Positions 6,198-8,464 of a DNA stretch of 8,464 nt are shown in pieces. The stretch's first letter is position 1. Each line of letters begins with the position of its first letter. Where the stretch lies: contig CAZIKF010000075.1 in NCBI GenBank assembly GCA_964539825.1, forward strand, positions 1 to 8,464, read 5' to 3'. Source of the stretch: CAZIKF01 sp964539825. GTDB taxonomy: Bacteria; Muiribacteriota; UBA6191. The position numbers and the translations under genes are program-made. The notes below the pieces were generated by a model. That model saw only the letters and a list, made by a program, of their open reading frames with translations, was not told the origin of the DNA and did no database searches.

Positions 6198-6203
6198 GGG
6201 TCC

Positions 6204-6644
6204 TCAAGATGTCACCTGAGTTTTGGTCGTCAGGTCACCTACATCAAAGATGAACTGATAGTCTAGTTCAATGGACGATGAAATACTTTCACAAACTGGA
6301 CAGGTTCGGGCAGTTTCCTTCAAAAAGGACTGTTCATCTTCTGCAAGGCCCTTTGGAAGATGAAATTCCAGCTCAAGTTGGGAGATTCGGCGAGGTTCAA
6401 CTCCCATATGTTTTCTGAGTTTTACCGTGCTGCCTTCCAGGTCGATTAAGCGGTCTTTCGATTTGATACCCATGATGGTCAAAATACAGGCAGCCAGTGA
6501 TGTAGAAAGTAGGTCGGTGGGAGAAAAACTGGAGCCATCGCCCTGGTTGTCCACCGGTGCAGCGGTCCGTATGATTTTTCCCGAAGGTTCATGGCGGGCC
6601 TCGACATTAAGGTTTCCCAGATATTTCAAATTCATTTCAACCAT
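6204..6644 (-). CDS. OsmC-family protein (organic-peroxide reductase-like)
   Basis: A 146-residue member of the OsmC/Ohr superfamily, cytoplasmic thiol proteins that usually reduce organic hydroperoxides. Family features run in order: an N-terminal beta region (MNLKYLGNLNVEARH, 4-18), the loop SFSPTDLLSTSLAACILT (39-56) with the peroxidatic Cys53 at the head of the central helix, and RTCPVCESI (113-121), where Cys115 fits the second conserved cysteine. An extra Cys118 forms a C-P-V-C motif; many relatives have His or another residue there. The ATG at 6644 has GGGGAG six bases upstream, which decides it against the Met at residue 4. It looks more like the YhfA branch of general OsmC proteins than Ohr, but that is uncertain. 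It is divergent from the SGNH hydrolase gene and has the structured region downstream. Confidence 0.92.
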   Translation of the reverse strand: MVEMNLKYLGNLNVEARHEPSGKIIRTAAPVDNQGDGSSFSPTDLLSTSLAACILTIMGIKSKDRLIDLEGSTVKLRKHMGVEPRRISQLELEFHLPKGLAEDEQSFLKETARTCPVCESISSSIELDYQFIFDVGDLTTKTQVTS

Positions 6645-6687
6645 TTTTTTCTCCCCTGGTAATCAATTCCCTTATTTCTATCTACAT

Positions 6688-6717
6688 GATCTGACAACCA
6701 TGCGGTTATTGTCGATC
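6688..6717. promoter_or_regulatory. Imperfect dyad in the divergent OsmC/SGNH promoter region
   Basis: GATC-T-GACAA (6688-6697) faces TTGTC-GATC (6709-6717), reverse complements except for one extra T in the left arm. Inside, AACC and GGTT (6697-6700 region and 6704-6707) add to the symmetry. The right arm includes the -35 of the hydrolase promoter, and the left arm gives TTGTCA on the minus strand towards the OsmC gene. This placement suits an operator for a dimeric regulator of one or both genes. Confidence 0.35.
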
Positions 6718-6737
6718 CCCCTATTTTTCCCTAAGAT
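6709..6737 (+). promoter_or_regulatory. Sigma-70-type promoter candidate for the SGNH hydrolase gene
   Basis: TTGTCG (6709-6714) and TAAGAT (6732-6737) are separated by exactly 17 bases, each matching four of six consensus positions. Transcription would start near 6744 and give a leader of about 38 bases before the ATG at 6782. Confidence 0.4.
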
Positions 6738-6781
6738 AGACTCTAAGATCTTTTCCTGGTGATCTGTCTTCAAAAGATGTC

Positions 6782-8011
6782 ATGAAAGCAATTTTACTAT
6801 CGGTGTTGATATTTAGCCTGGGTATTCCCCTGGCCGTTGGGAAGGATCAGTGGGTTATTCTCGGTGACAGTCTCAGCGTGGGAATCATTGGTAATGGGTC
6901 GCAATTCACCAAAGAGGTGAAGGAACGATGGAACCGCGATATAGAAGTAATCAATCTAAGCAGGGTGGGCAAACATACCCATGAATATAAAAAGGAAATT
7001 AACGGAATTCTCGCCCAATTTCCCGATGCTCGCTATTTTCCCATCTTTTGTGGTGTCAATGATGTCCTCAATTATTCGAAATCTACGGCAAATCAACTCC
7101 GTTCCTGGCTTGTATATGTATTGAAGGCTATTAAAAATGCAGGCCGTACTCCCATTCTGATGAGAATCACATATCGAAATTACAAAGGACAGGATCCACT
7201 AGAGCCCTTTAACCCAAGAGTCTATGATCCTCTCATTAAGACCTATTCCCCCCGGTGGTATGATTATGCAAAGAAAAGGGGCTTACTGGACCCTCACGGC
7301 TTTCTGAAATCCCATCCCCAGTACGTGGCCTCAGATGGTGTTCATCTAACTTCCCAGGGTTATCGTGCATTTCGAAAGGAAATTATGCTGGAAGCCATGA
7401 TGGAGCCGGTATACGCTAAAGACCATCAAAGGGACTTAAATGAGACCAGGGAGCCGGACCATCTCACTTTCGATGACCTGGCTCTCAAAGCCAGTCCCAC
7501 TCCAGAGGTTGATGACTTCAGCGGGCCAGCCAAGAGCTCAAAAAATGATGTACCCGCAATTATAGCCACCCCAAAGGTTACTCCGACTCAACAGCTCAAA
7601 CAGGAGCTTCTCGATGCCTCATCAACAACGGATCCAATCATGCGCGGGATACATCTCTCACGTGCCAGCCTCCTCCTGAGAGAGCTTTGGCAAGCTGGAG
7701 AATTATCCGAAGAAAACAAAGGTGATATCCAAGACTTCCAAAGAGCTCTCAAGGTATACGGGGTGGGTATAGAGAAGGTTGAAGGTACCTACGATTCTAA
7801 AACCCGAGAAGCCGGGCAAGGGTTGAGAGTCATGATGGCGCAGACTTACCTTAAGAAACGAGGTCTCTATCCTTTTGAAATCAACGGAGTCTTGGATGAG
7901 AAAACCACGGCCGCTTTGAAACAATACGCCCAAAACCGCTTTCTTGATCCCCAAGAACCTGATCTTCTCCCCGGCATCATCAAGAGGCTGGCCCGCGAAC
8001 ATAACCGCTGA
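6782..8011 (+). CDS. Exported SGNH/GDSL-type hydrolase with C-terminal peptidoglycan-binding-like repeats
   Basis: A 409-residue protein with an N-terminal signal peptide (MKAILLSVLIFSLGIPLAVG, cleavage near 18-20). The catalytic SGNH domain spans about 22-205: block I VILGDSLS (25-32) with nucleophile Ser30, a Gly in NLSRVGKHTH (58-67), block III FCGVND (89-94) with Asn93, and block V SDGVHLT (184-190) with Asp185 and His188. All four signature residues are present. A low-complexity linker rich in Pro, Asp and Lys (about 215-275) leads to a helical region. The segment TYLKKRGLYPFEINGVLDEK (355-374), continuing to about 386, is close to a PG_binding_1 repeat; a degenerate copy lies at about 317-349. 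This suggests an esterase held at the cell wall, acting on an acyl or acetyl ester there; the substrate is not known. No strong ribosome binding site is seen before the ATG. It is divergent from the OsmC gene. Confidence 0.9.
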   Translation: MKAILLSVLIFSLGIPLAVGKDQWVILGDSLSVGIIGNGSQFTKEVKERWNRDIEVINLSRVGKHTHEYKKEINGILAQFPDARYFPIFCGVNDVLNYSKSTANQLRSWLVYVLKAIKNAGRTPILMRITYRNYKGQDPLEPFNPRVYDPLIKTYSPRWYDYAKKRGLLDPHGFLKSHPQYVASDGVHLTSQGYRAFRKEIMLEAMMEPVYAKDHQRDLNETREPDHLTFDDLALKASPTPEVDDFSGPAKSSKNDVPAIIATPKVTPTQQLKQELLDASSTTDPIMRGIHLSRASLLLRELWQAGELSEENKGDIQDFQRALKVYGVGIEKVEGTYDSKTREAGQGLRVMMAQTYLKKRGLYPFEINGVLDEKTTAALKQYAQNRFLDPQEPDLLPGIIKRLAREHNR

Positions 8012-8166
8012 GACAAAAAGCAGCCCGTCCCCTTTTTTTGCTGGTCTTTACTATAGTGGATTGGGACTACCACAAGAAAGTTCTACAAGATCGATTCCTA
8101 CGTGACCTACATTCCTTCTTTCTGAAAAAAATACAGATTGCAAAATCCCCAGGTGTAGGTTGAGTT
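8012..8166. other. Convergent intergenic interval
   Basis: This lies between the ends of the hydrolase gene and the DUF454 gene. A run of seven T (8033-8039) follows the hydrolase stop after a GC-rich stretch, but I cannot draw a stable stem in front of it. No gene is seen. Confidence 0.4.
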
Positions 8167-8464
8167 TTAGTTCTCTTCTTGGGAAGGTTCTTTCATCACC
8201 TCTATTCCCAGAATAAAGTAAATGCCATAGCCAAGTAATGCCAGACACAAAAGCTGAATTACCAAAGACGAAAGTACAAATACCACCGTATAGCCCCCAA
8301 AGATGAAAATCATGGTCAATGCTAGATTTCTAGATCTTCGGGAAATTTTTCGATGTTCTTGCCAGGCTTTAATGGTGGGACCAAAAGTGGGATTGTTCAG
8401 TAGCTTACGGTGCAGGGTTTCAGAACTTCTTGCAAAGCATCCAGCAGCAAGAATTAAAAATGGG
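8167..8464 (-). CDS. YbaN/DUF454 family inner membrane protein (partial, N-terminus outside window)
   Basis: The minus-strand frame enters from the right edge and ends at the TAA 8169-8167, giving the last 98 residues. It opens PFLILAAGCFARSSETLHRK and continues LLNNPTFGPTIKAWQEHRKI, which closely follows the DUF454 (E. coli YbaN) pattern of a membrane segment, F-A-R-S-S, L-N, F-G-P and W-x-x-H. Two further hydrophobic segments (about 48-67 and 69-85) and a charged tail (EVMKEPSQEEN) complete it. The family sits in the inner membrane with no established function. The start codon and any upstream partner are outside the window. It is convergent with the SGNH hydrolase gene. Confidence 0.85.
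   Translation of the reverse strand, partial: PFLILAAGCFARSSETLHRKLLNNPTFGPTIKAWQEHRKISRRSRNLALTMIFIFGGYTVVFVLSSLVIQLLCLALLGYGIYFILGIEVMKEPSQEEN

Larger units (their letters stand above)
5787..6203. other. Structured 417-base intergenic region between the OsmC gene and the exported-protein gene
   Basis: Both flanking genes read on the minus strand, so this is the 3' side of the OsmC gene and the 5' side of the exported-protein gene. The half nearest the exported gene (5787-5990) is AT-rich and unstructured, with no gene I would accept. The other half (6002-6197) is packed with inverted repeats: perfect hairpins at 6002-6022, 6043-6057 and 6061-6078, a 6-bp stem at 6079-6104, a 5-bp stem at 6103-6116, a long-range 9-bp pair (6077-6085 with 6165-6173), an 8-bp pair (6009-6016 with 6115-6122), and a 12-base palindrome at 6186-6197. 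No open frame with a ribosome binding site is seen on either strand. It could be a structured mRNA leader, a small RNA ending at the 6002 hairpin, or a degenerate repeat element. Confidence 0.55.

Noticed and set aside
7703..8248. Minus-strand frames over the SGNH hydrolase end and beyond
   Set aside because: They are antisense to the PG-binding-like region or run through the convergent gap and the DUF454 gene in a different frame, and have no family features.

Overview
The window is an ordinary-looking stretch of bacterial chromosome at moderate GC, with nine protein genes (two cut by the window ends). I see no rRNA or tRNA gene, transposase, phage gene or CRISPR array. Two exported proteins with signal peptides suggest a Gram-negative-type cell. 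A weak SHD1-like segment in one of them, a domain common in Planctomycetes/Verrucomicrobia, fits a PVC-group bacterium. That placement is an inference from few genes and is not secure.

Left part (1-3026, all minus strand). The order of transcription is a NIP-like aquaporin (3026-2337), a HIT-family protein (2300-1827) and a DPM1-like family 2 glycosyltransferase (1692-982). The first two lie in a tight operon. Then comes a 620-base stretch without an intact gene that may hold a decayed coding remnant (959-667), followed by the start of a membrane protein (361 to beyond base 1) that resembles the N-terminal membrane domain of adenylate/guanylate cyclases.

Middle. On the plus strand, divergent from the aquaporin, lies selO (3305-4903), a protein AMPylator of the pseudokinase fold with its active residues intact. 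selO has no visible ribosome binding site of its own. A 22-codon ORF with one (3236-3304) stops exactly at the selO start codon, which suggests translational coupling. Convergent to selO is an exported protein of unknown function (5786-4944). Its upstream region (5787-6203) is rich in perfect hairpins and mutually exclusive inverted repeats, ends in a plausible terminator, and carries short strings that resemble the ends of 23S rRNA. This is the least explained DNA in the window.

Right part. An OsmC-family protein (6644-6204, minus) is divergent from an exported SGNH hydrolase with C-terminal peptidoglycan-binding-like repeats (6782-8011, plus). An imperfect dyad sits between them, over the -35 of the hydrolase promoter. 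The window closes with the C-terminal part of a YbaN/DUF454 inner membrane protein (minus).

The genes do not form one pathway. Oxidative-stress themes recur (SelO, OsmC), as do envelope themes (glycosyltransferase, SGNH/PG-binding protein, exported protein), but no clear multi-gene novel system is visible. The best leads are the structured 5' region at 6002-6173 and the selO leader ORF.
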